The position numbers and the translations under genes were made by a program. A DNA stretch of 64,000 nucleotides, from positions 1-64,000 of the forward strand of contig NZ_JAEPBG010000004.1 of the NCBI RefSeq assembly GCF_016632335.1. Reading direction: 5' to 3'. The notes below the pieces were generated by a model, which saw only the letters and a program-made list of their open reading frames with translations, was not told the origin of the DNA and did no database searches. How positions within the stretch are numbered: the first letter of the stretch is position 1; every line of letters starts with the position of its first letter. The DNA is from Noviherbaspirillum pedocola. Lineage in GTDB: Bacteria > Pseudomonadota > Gammaproteobacteria > Burkholderiales > Burkholderiaceae_D. This document shows positions 35,435 to 45,421 of this stretch, piece by piece.

Positions 35435-38023
35435 TCAGACAGCGGCTTCATCCGGTCGTACGGCGCACCAGTTGCCGCCGGCGTAACGCAGCAGGCGCTC
35501 GCCTTCATAACGCCACAAATGCAGCCAGTCGTTTTCAATCAGGTCGCTCACGAGCTTCTGCTCCCGCAGCACGCGCTCTATCCTGTCGCTGGGCGCATCG
35601 ATCACCACCGTCAGCCGCAGCGGCGCATGCATGCAGCGCTCGCCGTCGTGCAGCGACTGGCGCGACAGGCCAATGCGCAGATCACCGCCGTTGCCCTCGA
35701 ATACGCCAATGCGGCCGCCAACCACGTTGTGCAACAGCTTGTTGCCGCTGCCGAACTGCTGCGGCGCGCATACCGATGCATGGTATTGCCAGTTGATCCA
35801 GTGCGCGACCAGCATCGGCGCGGTCATCAGCGATTGCAGCAGGCTGCCGTCAGGGTCCTGCTCGGCCTGGTAGTCGTGCAAGAAGCTGCGGCCATCGAGC
35901 ACTACGCTTCGCGTGCGCCGGCGCGGCGCAATGATGAGGCTGGCATTGCCGGCGAGCCCCCACTCGGGCCGGGTTTCGGCGCCGTCGTTGGCGCGACGGC
36001 GCAAGGCGGCCAGCAGGTCGCGATGGCCTGTCGCGGGATCGAGCCCCAGGCGCGGGGCACGCTCGCGCCGGACGGCATCGCAGGCATGGTCGAACACCTG
36101 CCGCAGCCGCTCCCATCGCGCGCGCGCCACGGATGGCACACGGTCCAGGTCGAAGGCTTCGATTTCATCGGTCGTGGTGTTGTGCAGGGCGGCGACGAAT
36201 ACCGTGTCGCCCGGAATGCGGATGTCGTGGCGCGGCAGGCCTTCACGGACCTCTGGCGCATTGAGCAATTGCGCAAGCGCGCGCGCATTGACTTCGCCGG
36301 TCTGGCCGCAGCAGGCGCCGCAATCGAGCGCGGCGGCGTGGGCATTGTTGCTGCTCTGGCTGCCATGGCCGACCAGCAGCACCAGCGGCGCCATCCAGCC
36401 GGCCAGTCCCATCGCCTTCAACACGCGCGCAGCCAGATCGACTTTTGCATCGGGGTCCAGGCCCGACAGCGCGGGGCGACAGACGCTGTGATAGCGCGCG
36501 GGCAGGCCATGCATATCCTCGTTCACGCGCGCACTCTCTGATTGCCTCAGCCATCGCGCCAGCTTGCCGGCATAAGCCACGCCGGTGGCTTCGACGAAGG
36601 AAAAGGCAGCATTGGGCCACCGGCTTGCCGCAAGTCCCGGCGCCGACCAGGCGAAGCGCCGGCGCCTTGCACGCAGCGCCGCGCGACTCGCCTGCCCTGC
36701 TTCATCGATCCGATCCTTGCGCGCATCCTCGAAGCAATCCTCCGCTTCGATCGCCGGCGCCAGCAGTCCGGGCAGCTGCGGCCGACGCGCCTGTGTGCCC
36801 AGCGGCGTATAGGCGATCGGTAAACCGAAGAAGCCGGCGAAGCCAACCGTCCGGATCGCGGGCCACAGGTTTTCCAGCGCGCGGCGCAAGGGCTCGCTGC
36901 GCACATCGATGCAGAACGCTGCCTGCACTTCGATGTCCGGATCTCCTTCGGTCGCGCGCCCATGGCCGACAGGCGTAGCGGTGAGCCGGCCGGCGAGTCC
37001 GCGCTGGTAATGTGCTTCAAGCGCAAGCTGCCACACTTCATCGACCAGGAGCAGATCTTCTGCCTGCGCCATGCGCTCGGCAAAGCCGGACCATGCGCGC
37101 TGCAGGATGTCGGTCGCACGGCGCGCGGCAGCATCGCCCTTGCATTCGAGCAGAATCGCGCCCCAGGCCAGGCGTATTGCCAGCAGATCGCGCAGATGCG
37201 CATCCGTGCGCCCTTCCTGCCGCGCCTGCCAGCCGAGATAGGCGCACCATGACGCCCATCCATTCACTGTCAGCAGCAGCGCTTCCAGGTAATCGGCCCA
37301 TGTGTCTTCGGGCAGACCGAGCCGCTGTAATACCCATCGCTCGGCGTCGGCGCGCGTTGGCGGCAAGGCATCCAGCCATCGATGCATGCCGGGCACGCCC
37401 ATCAGCATGCCGATGCCGTGGTCGTGCGTGAGCGTGTCGCGCCAGAACGCGTACAGGCCGGATGCGCGTTCGGGTTGCCAGTCGGCCTGGCATTCGTCGA
37501 AGTAGGCGGCGCACACCTGGCTGACCTGGTGCGTGATTGCCTGCCGCCAGTCCAGGCGCGCCTGCCGCGCCGGATCGTCGTCGAGCAGATCGATCAGCAG
37601 GGGCAGGCGTCGCAGGCACGGCGCCGCGTTCAAGGCATCAATGCAATCCGAACCCTTCATGCCGGCAGCGCGTGCCGCGGGCAGCGTAGCCAAAGCGCAG
37701 TCGAGATCGGCAGGACCGATGCGCTTTTCTTCCCAGGCTTCGCGCAAATGGCTGCGCGGCGGGAATACAGGAATATCCGCAAGCAGAGCCATGCGCGCCG
37801 CCACACGGCGCAGCGGCATGCCTATGCGTTGCCAGTGCGGATTGACGGCAATCGCGCCATCCAGCGGCCAGGCCGGCGCGATTCTTTCGCATGCCTGCGC
37901 GCAAGCGGCTTCGATGCGGAGATCGTGCGCCTTGCGCTCTTGTCCCGTCGATGTCGGGGCGACGTCGCAGTCCTGCCGGTTGAAGTCGTGATGCTGTAGC
38001 TGGCTGAAAGGCATTCTGTCCAT
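35435..38023 (-). CDS. dabA: Inorganic carbon transport protein DabA (DUF2309)
   Basis: The 862-aa protein matches DabA, the beta-carbonic-anhydrase-like subunit of the DAB energy-coupled CO2/bicarbonate accumulation complex. Zinc-site residues are visible: Cys and Asp in FCIDVRSE near residue 370, and His in VGHGSQSSNNAHAAALDCG near 551 with the Cys near 566. It acts on the cytoplasmic face with membrane partner DabB, encoded 19 bp upstream. The ATG at 38023 is preceded by GGAACCGACAT, also found before dabB; an ATG at 38014 is an alternative. No RuBisCO or carboxysome gene is in the window, so it probably supplies bicarbonate for anaplerosis. Confidence 0.9.
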   Translation of the reverse strand: MDRMPFSQLQHHDFNRQDCDVAPTSTGQERKAHDLRIEAACAQACERIAPAWPLDGAIAVNPHWQRIGMPLRRVAARMALLADIPVFPPRSHLREAWEEKRIGPADLDCALATLPAARAAGMKGSDCIDALNAAPCLRRLPLLIDLLDDDPARQARLDWRQAITHQVSQVCAAYFDECQADWQPERASGLYAFWRDTLTHDHGIGMLMGVPGMHRWLDALPPTRADAERWVLQRLGLPEDTWADYLEALLLTVNGWASWCAYLGWQARQEGRTDAHLRDLLAIRLAWGAILLECKGDAAARRATDILQRAWSGFAERMAQAEDLLLVDEVWQLALEAHYQRGLAGRLTATPVGHGRATEGDPDIEVQAAFCIDVRSEPLRRALENLWPAIRTVGFAGFFGLPIAYTPLGTQARRPQLPGLLAPAIEAEDCFEDARKDRIDEAGQASRAALRARRRRFAWSAPGLAASRWPNAAFSFVEATGVAYAGKLARWLRQSESARVNEDMHGLPARYHSVCRPALSGLDPDAKVDLAARVLKAMGLAGWMAPLVLLVGHGSQSSNNAHAAALDCGACCGQTGEVNARALAQLLNAPEVREGLPRHDIRIPGDTVFVAALHNTTTDEIEAFDLDRVPSVARARWERLRQVFDHACDAVRRERAPRLGLDPATGHRDLLAALRRRANDGAETRPEWGLAGNASLIIAPRRRTRSVVLDGRSFLHDYQAEQDPDGSLLQSLMTAPMLVAHWINWQYHASVCAPQQFGSGNKLLHNVVGGRIGVFEGNGGDLRIGLSRQSLHDGERCMHAPLRLTVVIDAPSDRIERVLREQKLVSDLIENDWLHLWRYEGERLLRYAGGNWCAVRPDEAAV

Positions 38024-38042
38024 GATGTCGGTTCCAATTGAA

Positions 38043-39641
38043 TCAGCGTGAAGAGGAGGTGGCCGGCGAGGCGCTGTCGAGCGCGCGGGCAATGACACTC
38101 GCGGCGGGCATCCATCGCCCGGGCCACAAGCGCAGCGCCAGCCGGGTATAGGTCTCATCGACGTGGAAACCCGCATAACTCCAGCGGCGCCAGGCTTCCA
38201 TGCCCTGCGGATGCAGGCGCAGGGCAACCACGCTGAGATACATCACGCCCATTCCGAGCAGGGCGACGAGGCCGGCACCGTCCCTGGGCGCGTCGTGCAG
38301 CCCCAGCGGCAGCTTGTGCGCGCATGCCATCAGCAGGCTCAGGCCGGCCACCATCGCCACACCGGCCAGCGCCTGCCACGCTGCTTCGCCGCGGGGCTGC
38401 GTGCCGGGCAGCCACAGCAAGGGCGCCCAGGCAAAGGCCAGCACGCCGCTCCACCACCACGGCAAGTTCGCCAGCATCAGCAGCGGCGTAATGATGGCCG
38501 CTGCCACGAACGGCGCCGCCACGGCACTGCCCGCGCTGACACCCGAAGCGCCGCGCATCCTGTCGCGCCGTGTCTGCTGCACGACGCTCGAGGAAGCGAG
38601 AAACGCATGCGCCTTGTACAGGGAATGTCCGATGAGATGCAGCGCCGCCAGGGTGTACAGACCGAGGCCGCATTCCAGCACCATGAAGCCCATCTGCGCG
38701 CAGGTCGACCAGGCCAGCCGCACCTTGATGCTGATGCGCGTGAGCATCGCTAGGCCGGCCAGCAAGGCGGTCAGGAGGCCGGCGCCCGCCAGGATCCAGC
38801 GTGCCGCCGGCGCGGCATCAAGCAGCGGCGCAAAGCGGATCAGCACAAAGCCGCCAAGGTTGATCACGCCGGCATGCAGCAGCGCCGAGACCGGCGTCGG
38901 CGCTTCCATCACCTGCATCAGCCAGCCATGCACCGGCAGCAGCGCGGTGCGCAGAATCACCGCCAGCACCAGACCTGCCGCGGCAAGCTGCAGCGGCACG
39001 GACGCGTTGCCGCCCTCGAGATGGCGCCACAGCGCATCGAAGGAACCGCTGCCGACGTCGTACCAGGCAAGGGCGGCGGCGGCGAGCAGCATGCCGTCGG
39101 CCAGGCGGTCGGCAATGCGCTTCTTGTGCGCGGCCAGCAGTGCGAACGGGCGTTCCGGATAAAAGCCGAGCAGACGTTGCAACGCCTCGCCCACCATTGC
39201 CCACGCCAGAATCAGCACCAGCCAATGGTTCGCCAGCAGCAGCACATGAACGGCGGCCAATACCGTGGCAAGCGCCGTGATATAGCGCGCCTGTCCGGGC
39301 TCGCCGTACAGATAGCGCGCCGAGAACGCGCCAATGACCGTTCCGAGAAATTGCACGAGGACGGCAAACCAGGCGCCGAATGGCGTAACGATAACGCCAG
39401 GCAGGTATTGCGGCTGGACTGCGTTGCCGGCTGTTCCCTGTAGCGAACTGAGCAGATGCAGCAAAGGCGCGGCCAGCGCGGCTAGCAGCGCGGCAAGGGC
39501 AAGACGGGAAAACAGCTTCCAGGCCGCGCCTGTATTAGAGCCTCTAATAATGAATGGTGATGGCGCCAGAAGTGCCGCTATCAGCATCATCGAGCCAGGG
39601 AGTACAGCGAAGAGCGAGAGAAAAAGATGGAGGATTTGCAT
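38043..39641 (-). CDS. dabB: DabB, NuoL/MrpA-like membrane subunit of inorganic carbon transporter
   Basis: This 532-aa highly hydrophobic protein, with about 13 membrane segments, belongs to the proton-translocating subunit family of complex I and Mrp antiporters. It has HGWLMQVMEAPTPVSALLHAGVINLGGF, a conserved core of this family, and HSLYKAHAFL. With DabA it couples proton flow to CO2 hydration. The ATG at 39641 is chosen; an in-frame alternative at 39668 is possible. It is the first gene of the dabB-dabA operon, divergent from a LysR gene. Confidence 0.9.
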   Translation of the reverse strand: MQILHLFLSLFAVLPGSMMLIAALLAPSPFIIRGSNTGAAWKLFSRLALAALLAALAAPLLHLLSSLQGTAGNAVQPQYLPGVIVTPFGAWFAVLVQFLGTVIGAFSARYLYGEPGQARYITALATVLAAVHVLLLANHWLVLILAWAMVGEALQRLLGFYPERPFALLAAHKKRIADRLADGMLLAAAALAWYDVGSGSFDALWRHLEGGNASVPLQLAAAGLVLAVILRTALLPVHGWLMQVMEAPTPVSALLHAGVINLGGFVLIRFAPLLDAAPAARWILAGAGLLTALLAGLAMLTRISIKVRLAWSTCAQMGFMVLECGLGLYTLAALHLIGHSLYKAHAFLASSSVVQQTRRDRMRGASGVSAGSAVAAPFVAAAIITPLLMLANLPWWWSGVLAFAWAPLLWLPGTQPRGEAAWQALAGVAMVAGLSLLMACAHKLPLGLHDAPRDGAGLVALLGMGVMYLSVVALRLHPQGMEAWRRWSYAGFHVDETYTRLALRLWPGRWMPAASVIARALDSASPATSSSR

Positions 39642-39684
39642 GTCGGTTCCGGAAAAACGCACCGACAAGATGGTGATTGCAAAT

Positions 39685-39740
39685 AATCATTCTGTAAAAT
39701 ACATAGATCGGAACGTTTTCATACATAAAAAAGAATGATT
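39685..39740. promoter_or_regulatory. Divergent promoter region dabB / lysR with inverted repeat
   Basis: AATCATTCT at 39685-39693 recurs inverted as AGAATGATT at 39732-39740, the latter covering the LysR start codon. The region is markedly AT-rich against the surroundings and is a good candidate for LysR binding that controls both directions. Confidence 0.55.
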
Positions 39741-40649
39741 GAACTCGGACAGCTCAATTTCCACCACCTTTTCTATTTCTGGCGGGTCGCAAAACTTGAG
39801 CATCTGACACGCGCTGCCGAGGAGTTGCATACCTCGCAGTCGGCCTTGTCCGCACAGATCAGGCAGTTGGAAGAACGCCTCGGTGAAGCGCTGTTTCAGC
39901 GCTCGGGAAGGCGACTGGTGCTGACCGACGTTGGGCAACTGGTGCTTTCCTACGCCGAAAACATCTTTGGTTTAAGTCAGGAAATGCTGGGCCGGCTGCA
40001 GGGCCAAAGCACAGGCATGCTGCGCTTGCGCGTCGGCAGTGTGGCCACGATGTCGCGCAATTACCAGGAGAACTGGATCCGCCCGCTCCTGGCCGATCCG
40101 ACGGTCACGCTCACGCTCGAATCCGGCGTGCTGGACGGACTGCTCGAGCGCCTGCTGCGGCATCAGCTTGACGTGGTGCTGGCCAATGAAACGGTGCCGG
40201 CCGATTCGGAACGTCCGCTGCTGTGCCGCTTTCTCGGCAGCCAGGAAATCTCGCTTGTCGGTCCCGCGGACAAATGGGCGCAACGCGCGCTGCGCCTGCC
40301 GCAAGACCTCGACGGACTGGAGCTTGCCCTGCCGGGCCCAAGGCATGCGCTGCGGGCGCAATTCGACGCCTTGTGCATATCGGCCGAAGTCAAGCCCCGC
40401 CTGCGCGCCGAAGTCGATGACATGGCGATGCTGCGCCTGATCGCACGCGACAGCGGCTGGCTCACCGTGCTGCCGGATGTCGTGGTTCAGGATGAATTGC
40501 GCGCAGGCGTGCTGGTACAGCTGGGCCGCCTGCCGCAGCTGCGGGAAAACTTCTATGCGATTACCACGCTGCATCGGCATCGCATCGAGCGCTTGGAACA
40601 CCTGCTGTCCGGCTCGGGCGAAGTCAGCGATCCGGCTGCCTTGCAATAA
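39735..40649 (+). CDS. LysR-family regulator (NhaR/CbbR-like), probable dab operon regulator
   Basis: The 304-aa protein has an N-terminal LysR HTH (about residues 5-65, including NFHHLFYFWRVAKLEHLTRA and the SQSALSAQIRQLE recognition region) and a C-terminal substrate-binding domain. The HHLFYFW start resembles NhaR. It is divergent from dabB across 93 bp, the usual arrangement for a LysR regulator and its target, so it probably controls inorganic-carbon uptake in response to CO2 or a metabolite; this is inference. Confidence 0.88.
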   Translation: MIELGQLNFHHLFYFWRVAKLEHLTRAAEELHTSQSALSAQIRQLEERLGEALFQRSGRRLVLTDVGQLVLSYAENIFGLSQEMLGRLQGQSTGMLRLRVGSVATMSRNYQENWIRPLLADPTVTLTLESGVLDGLLERLLRHQLDVVLANETVPADSERPLLCRFLGSQEISLVGPADKWAQRALRLPQDLDGLELALPGPRHALRAQFDALCISAEVKPRLRAEVDDMAMLRLIARDSGWLTVLPDVVVQDELRAGVLVQLGRLPQLRENFYAITTLHRHRIERLEHLLSGSGEVSDPAALQ

Positions 40650-40851
40650 GGCACCAGCAGCCTGCGCCATGGCGCGGTGATGCAGTAGTGCGGTGGCGGT
40701 GCCCCTGGTATTGACGGATCCGGCTGAACAAATGTTCGATCATGACTTTTGTAGCCATTACCCTGTCATTCCGCTAACATGACGCATCCTTAAACCCTTG
40801 CATTATTGTCAAGGCTCCCTGCACCCTGTCCAACCCGGAAGAACGACGACC

Positions 40852-43554
40852 ATGCCGTCACCACGAAAAGGCCGCGCTGAAGTTCTGCTGAATGCCTTCA
40901 GGGACAAATGGCAGTTCTCCCGCCGCAAACCGAAGATTTTTGCTGCCTGGTCGCTGCTGTGCATGGCGCTGCTCGTCATTGCCTGGGGCGTGGTGCTGTC
41001 GGGCCTGAAGGAAGACCGGGCCGCGGTCGACGAGCGTGCCAAGTTCGAAGCCGAGGCCCTGGCGCATACCTATGCCGACCGTCTGTCACGCAGCATCAAC
41101 AGCATCGATCTGGTCAGCCAGCATGTGCGCTTCGAGTGGGAGTCGCTGCACGGCAGGATCCGCCTGGAACGAATGCGGCGCAATGGCCTGTTCCCGAGCC
41201 CGAGCCTGTACTACGTCACCATCGTCGACAAGAACGGCATACCGCTGACCAGCACGCTACCGAATTTCCGGTCCACCGCGCTGGCCGATCGCCCGTATTT
41301 CCTGGAGCAGAAGAACAGCAAGACCGACCGCCTGGTACTGGCTCCGCCGATCATGGGCCGGATGTCGATGGCCAACGTGGTGCACTTCTCGCGCCGGCTC
41401 ACCGACGGCAACGGCAACTTCGACGGCATCGTGCTGGTCTCCGTCTCCCTTGAATTCTTTACCGCCAATTACGACACCGCGATCTTCGGCGAACACGGCC
41501 TGCTGGCGGTGGCCAATAGTGATCGCAGCCTGGAGTTGGGACGCATCGGCCAGAACGTGTATCCGCCCGAACAATCGCCCTTCAGCCAGGTACCGGAAAT
41601 GACGGGGTCTTCCGGCAGGGCACAGCTTGCGGGAAGCGACTACTTTTCCGACAAGCGTTCGCGCTATGTCGGCTGGCAGCAGCTGCAGGACTATCCGCTG
41701 CTGGCCATTGCCGGGCTTGATGAAGCGGAAACCCTGATCCCCTATGAAAGAATGCGGCGCGACACGCTGTGGCGGGCGGCATGGGCAAGCTTCGGCCTGG
41801 TACTGCTGACCCTGATCGCCATAGCGCTCACCATTGAAATGGCATGGCGCAAGCATCAGCTCGACATCACGCAGACCACCTATCGGCTCGCCACCGAGGA
41901 AGGCAGCGAAGGTTTCTACATCGTGCAGCCGGTGCGGGAAGCGGATGGCACGGTATCGGATTTCGTCGTCATCGACTGCAACCAGCCCGGCGCGGAGTTT
42001 TTCAAACTGCGGCGGCACCAGTTCATCGGCAGGAAGATTTCCTTCGTCGAACGGCATTTCAATCTGCGCCGGCTTCGCACGGGCCTGATCGAAGCCCTGG
42101 ACAAGGGCGCTTATGACAGCGAAATGGACTTGCCGATTTCCAGCCCGCTGTCGATGCGCTGGGTGCATCTGAAGGTGGTGCGCTCGCAGGACAATCTCGC
42201 GGTGCGTCTGCGCGACATCAGCGAAGCCAAGGCCCACGTCGAGGAACTGCGGCGCCGCGGCGAGGAAGATGCGTTGACCGGGCTGCCAAATCGGCATTGG
42301 GTGCAGATGCATTTGCCCGTGGCCCTGGAGCAGGCGCGCCGCAATGAAGAATCGGTCGCGGTGCTGTTCGTCGACCTCGACGGCTTCAAGAAGGTCAACG
42401 ACACTGCCGGGCATGCGGCTGGCGATGAACTGCTGCAGCATGTGGCGCTGCGGTTGAAGGAAGCGACCCGCCCCTACGACAAGGTGGTGCGCTTCGGCGG
42501 CGATGAATTCGTGATCATCCTCGAGAATGTCGAGCACCGCATCGACGCGGCGCAGGTGGCGCAACGCGTAGTGGCGGCATTCAAGACGCCGTTCCGGCTG
42601 CGTCAGGCCAATCACACCGTCGGCACCTCGATCGGCATCGCCATCTTTCCCTCCGACGGCCAGGATGCCGCGACGCTGCTGGAGAAGGCCGACATCGCGA
42701 TGTATTCGGTGAAGACGCGCGGCAAGGGCGCCTACCAGTTCTATGAAGCGAAGTTCTACAACGCGCTGCGCGAGCGGCTGAAGAAGGAAACCGATATCCG
42801 CAATGCCATCGAGCGCGATGAATTCGTGGTCTATTACCAGCCGCGCGTGGATGTCGCCACCGGCGTGACCGTCAGCATGGAAGCGCTGGTGCGCTGGAAG
42901 CATCCCACCAAGGGCCTGCTCGAGCCCTATGACTTCATCGTGCTGGCCGAGGAGACCGGCCTGATCATCGGCATCAGCGAACTCGTCATCGACAAGGTCT
43001 GCGCGCAGCTGGCGAGCTGGGCCAAGCGGGACGCGACACTGGTGCCGGTGTCGGTGAACGTATCGCCGCAGCATTTCCAGCATGCGGACGTGGCCAAGAT
43101 CGTAACCTCGGCGCTGGCGCGCCACCGCGTCGCGCCGGATCTGATCGAACTCGAGATCACCGAATCCTCGGTCATGGAAGGCAATGAAATCTCGGGAGCG
43201 CTGTCCATCCTGCAGCGCAAGGGCATCAAAATCCTTGTGGACGATTTCGGCACCGGCTATTCCTCGCTGTCGCAACTGCACCGGCTCGACTTCGATGTGC
43301 TGAAGGTGGACCGCACCTTCACCGCCGAAGTCGACCGCAGCGAACAGGGCCGTGTGTTCTTCACCGCGATCGTGACGATGGCGCATGCGCTGGGCATGCG
43401 CGTGGTGGCGGAAGGCGCCGAGCGCGCATCGCAGATGGCGATCCTGAAGGAGTTGCATTGCGACGAAGTTCAGGGCTTTTACATCTCGCGTCCGATTCCG
43501 CCGGAGTCCGAACAGCCGGTGCTGGCGCGGCATTTCCTTCCAGTGCCGGAATAA
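40852..43554 (+). CDS. Membrane sensor GGDEF-EAL protein with Cache-like extracellular domain
   Basis: This 900-aa protein has a membrane segment at about residues 31-51, a periplasmic sensor domain of about 250 residues resembling dCache (as found with PDC-type diguanylate cyclases), a second membrane segment at about 305-325, a PAS-like linker, a GGDEF domain with intact RFGGDEF near 549, and an EAL domain with SMEALVRWKHP near 676. Both catalytic motifs are intact. It probably adjusts c-di-GMP in response to an extracellular ligand. The ATG at 40852 follows GGAAG. A rho-independent terminator lies 77 bp downstream. Confidence 0.92.
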   Translation: MPSPRKGRAEVLLNAFRDKWQFSRRKPKIFAAWSLLCMALLVIAWGVVLSGLKEDRAAVDERAKFEAEALAHTYADRLSRSINSIDLVSQHVRFEWESLHGRIRLERMRRNGLFPSPSLYYVTIVDKNGIPLTSTLPNFRSTALADRPYFLEQKNSKTDRLVLAPPIMGRMSMANVVHFSRRLTDGNGNFDGIVLVSVSLEFFTANYDTAIFGEHGLLAVANSDRSLELGRIGQNVYPPEQSPFSQVPEMTGSSGRAQLAGSDYFSDKRSRYVGWQQLQDYPLLAIAGLDEAETLIPYERMRRDTLWRAAWASFGLVLLTLIAIALTIEMAWRKHQLDITQTTYRLATEEGSEGFYIVQPVREADGTVSDFVVIDCNQPGAEFFKLRRHQFIGRKISFVERHFNLRRLRTGLIEALDKGAYDSEMDLPISSPLSMRWVHLKVVRSQDNLAVRLRDISEAKAHVEELRRRGEEDALTGLPNRHWVQMHLPVALEQARRNEESVAVLFVDLDGFKKVNDTAGHAAGDELLQHVALRLKEATRPYDKVVRFGGDEFVIILENVEHRIDAAQVAQRVVAAFKTPFRLRQANHTVGTSIGIAIFPSDGQDAATLLEKADIAMYSVKTRGKGAYQFYEAKFYNALRERLKKETDIRNAIERDEFVVYYQPRVDVATGVTVSMEALVRWKHPTKGLLEPYDFIVLAEETGLIIGISELVIDKVCAQLASWAKRDATLVPVSVNVSPQHFQHADVAKIVTSALARHRVAPDLIELEITESSVMEGNEISGALSILQRKGIKILVDDFGTGYSSLSQLHRLDFDVLKVDRTFTAEVDRSEQGRVFFTAIVTMAHALGMRVVAEGAERASQMAILKELHCDEVQGFYISRPIPPESEQPVLARHFLPVPE

Positions 43555-43631
43555 GGCATCGCCCGGCGCATCCATGGCACGCACCTTGCTGAGGAGGAAG
43601 CGGTAACGCTTCAGTCTCCTCCAGTAGTTTT

Positions 43632-43659
43632 CGCCCGCCCCGTCGGCGGGCGTTTTTTT
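43632..43659 (+). terminator. Rho-independent terminator after the sensor GGDEF-EAL gene
   Basis: A perfect 8-bp GC stem (CGCCCGCC with GGCGGGCG, 5-nt loop CCGTC) is followed directly by seven T. The rest of 43555-43926 shows no gene. Confidence 0.88.
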
Positions 43660-43926
43660 GGTGCGACGGCGTTGCGCCATCCTCAGCTGCGCCAAGGCGG
43701 CGCACCAACCCCGCGAGGGATTGGTTCAAGCACGCAAGCAAACGCCACATGGGACTCGCATCCTTAATGATCAAGGGCGTGCGTGCAAGTTCTGAGTCCC
43801 GCATCGAGCCTGCATTGCAGTCTGCGCCGTTGCAGCTGCTACCAAACCTGCCACAGTGGTCAAGACAAGGGGCACCGACGCCGAGTGTTGCGGTCTGATT
43901 GGTATCACTACCGATGCGGGGAAGCC

Positions 43927-44685
43927 ATGGAACGGGAAGTCACCAGCTATTTCGATGAGAACTCCGACCTCTATCAAAAGGCTCGACCACACTATCCGCC
44001 AGCATTCATCAGGTGGCTGGCGCAGCAGTGCCGCCACCATGACCGGGTATGGGATGCGGCTTGTGGCAATGGACAAGCGGCAATCGATCTGCGCGAGCAC
44101 TTCGCCGCGGTCGAGGCCAGCGACGTCAGCAGCGCGCAGATCGACACGGCGCCACCGCTAGACCGTGTGAGGTTTTCGGTGCAATCGTCCGAGCGCACCG
44201 AGTTCGACGATGCCGCTTTCGATGCCGTCTGCGTCGCGCAGGCGCTGCACTGGTTCGATCTGGACAAATTTTGGCCGGAGGCGCTGCGCTTGCTGAAGCC
44301 CGATGGCGTGTTCGCCGCGTGGGGCTACGGCTGGCCGCAATTGCCGCTGCGACTGGCGGCGTTGCTGCAGGAAACGCTGTTGAACGTCATCGCGCCATAC
44401 TGGGCGCCGCAGAACCGGCTGCTGTGGGCCGGCTATCAGGGCATCGCCCTGCCCTCGCCCTTCATGCGCATCGATGCGCCGCCCTTTGACATGGCGGTGG
44501 AATGGGACGTGGAGCAACTGTTCATGTATCTGCACAGCTGGTCGGCCACGCGCAAATGCATGGAGGAACAGGGTGACGCCTTTTTCCGGCGCAGCCATGA
44601 GCGCCTGCGCGAGCAGTGGGGCGAGCCGCGCAAGCTGCGGCTGGCCCTGGACCTGCATGTCATTGCCGCGCGCAAGCCGGCTTGA
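43927..44685 (+). CDS. Class I SAM-dependent methyltransferase
   Basis: This 252-aa methyltransferase of the UbiE/type 11 group has SAM motif I in VWDAACGNGQAAIDL (about residues 40-54), an acidic post-I residue in EASDVS, and a motif around FDAVCVAQALHWFD. It resembles the trans-aconitate/small-molecule methyltransferase family with the YFDENSDLYQKARPHYP start. The ATG at 43927 follows GGGGAAG. It is convergent with the FMN reductase gene and has no pathway neighbours, so the substrate is unknown. Confidence 0.85.
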   Translation: MEREVTSYFDENSDLYQKARPHYPPAFIRWLAQQCRHHDRVWDAACGNGQAAIDLREHFAAVEASDVSSAQIDTAPPLDRVRFSVQSSERTEFDDAAFDAVCVAQALHWFDLDKFWPEALRLLKPDGVFAAWGYGWPQLPLRLAALLQETLLNVIAPYWAPQNRLLWAGYQGIALPSPFMRIDAPPFDMAVEWDVEQLFMYLHSWSATRKCMEEQGDAFFRRSHERLREQWGEPRKLRLALDLHVIAARKPA

Positions 44686-44703
44686 TCCCTACGGTGGCGG
44701 TGC

Positions 44704-45342
44704 TCAACGGATGCGCCCGAGGTCGTGACGCCGCTCCAGTTTTTCCTCATACAGCGGCTGGCCGTGCAGCCGCGCCAGCGTCGTGGTGAGCGTGCGGCCG
44801 AGGTCTTCGATCATCTGACGCTGCTTGTCGTTGGCGATGGTGCCGTCCACGGCAAAGACTTCCTGCGCCTTTCCGACCGCAAGCTGATCCGGCAGCACGA
44901 TGACGCCGATATTGGCCAGGATGGTGCGCACATGCGCCAGACCGCGCAGGCCGCCGAAGCCGCCCGGCGAGGTGCTCATCAGCACTGCAACCTTGTTGCG
45001 ATAAGGCGCGAGGCCGTCTTCGCCATCGACCGGACGCGATGTCCAGTCGATCGCATTTTTCAGCAGCGCCGGCAGCGAGCCGTTGTATTCCGGGCTGGCA
45101 ATCAGAAAGCCCTGGTGCTCCATCAAAAGGCGGCGCAATGCACGCGCGCCTTCCGGCATGCCCTGTTGCGCTTCGAGATCACCGTCGTAGATCGGCATCG
45201 TGAAGTCGCGCAGATCGATGACATTCACTTCTGCGCCAGCTGCGCGCGCGCCTTCAGCGGCCACGCGCACCAGTTTCTTGTTGAAGGATTCGCTGCGGGT
45301 GCTGGCGGCGAAGGCCAAAATTTTCGGCTTGGTTCCTGACAT
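44704..45342 (-). CDS. NADPH-dependent FMN reductase family protein
   Basis: This 212-aa flavodoxin-fold protein has the FMN-phosphate loop ASTRSESFNKKL and the family motif SPEYNGSLPALLKNAIDW (about residues 82-99), followed by SPGGFGGLRGL. Such enzymes reduce FMN, quinones or azo dyes with NAD(P)H and are often part of oxidative defence. The start at 45342 follows AAGGAG. Its stop lies close to the convergent methyltransferase. Confidence 0.88.
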   Translation of the reverse strand: MSGTKPKILAFAASTRSESFNKKLVRVAAEGARAAGAEVNVIDLRDFTMPIYDGDLEAQQGMPEGARALRRLLMEHQGFLIASPEYNGSLPALLKNAIDWTSRPVDGEDGLAPYRNKVAVLMSTSPGGFGGLRGLAHVRTILANIGVIVLPDQLAVGKAQEVFAVDGTIANDKQRQMIEDLGRTLTTTLARLHGQPLYEEKLERRHDLGRIR

Positions 45343-45421
45343 GCTGTGCTCCTTGCGCATCTGTTGATGCCGCTTGGACCCGGCTCGGCGATCTTCGTTG
45401 TCGCCCTGCGCGCCGAATCGG

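Noticed and set aside
43903-43917. TTGGT...ACC-like sequence upstream of the methyltransferase
   Set aside because: Spacing between half-sites (ATTGGTATCACTACC) does not fit the TTGGTNTNACCA core of the four accepted operator candidates.
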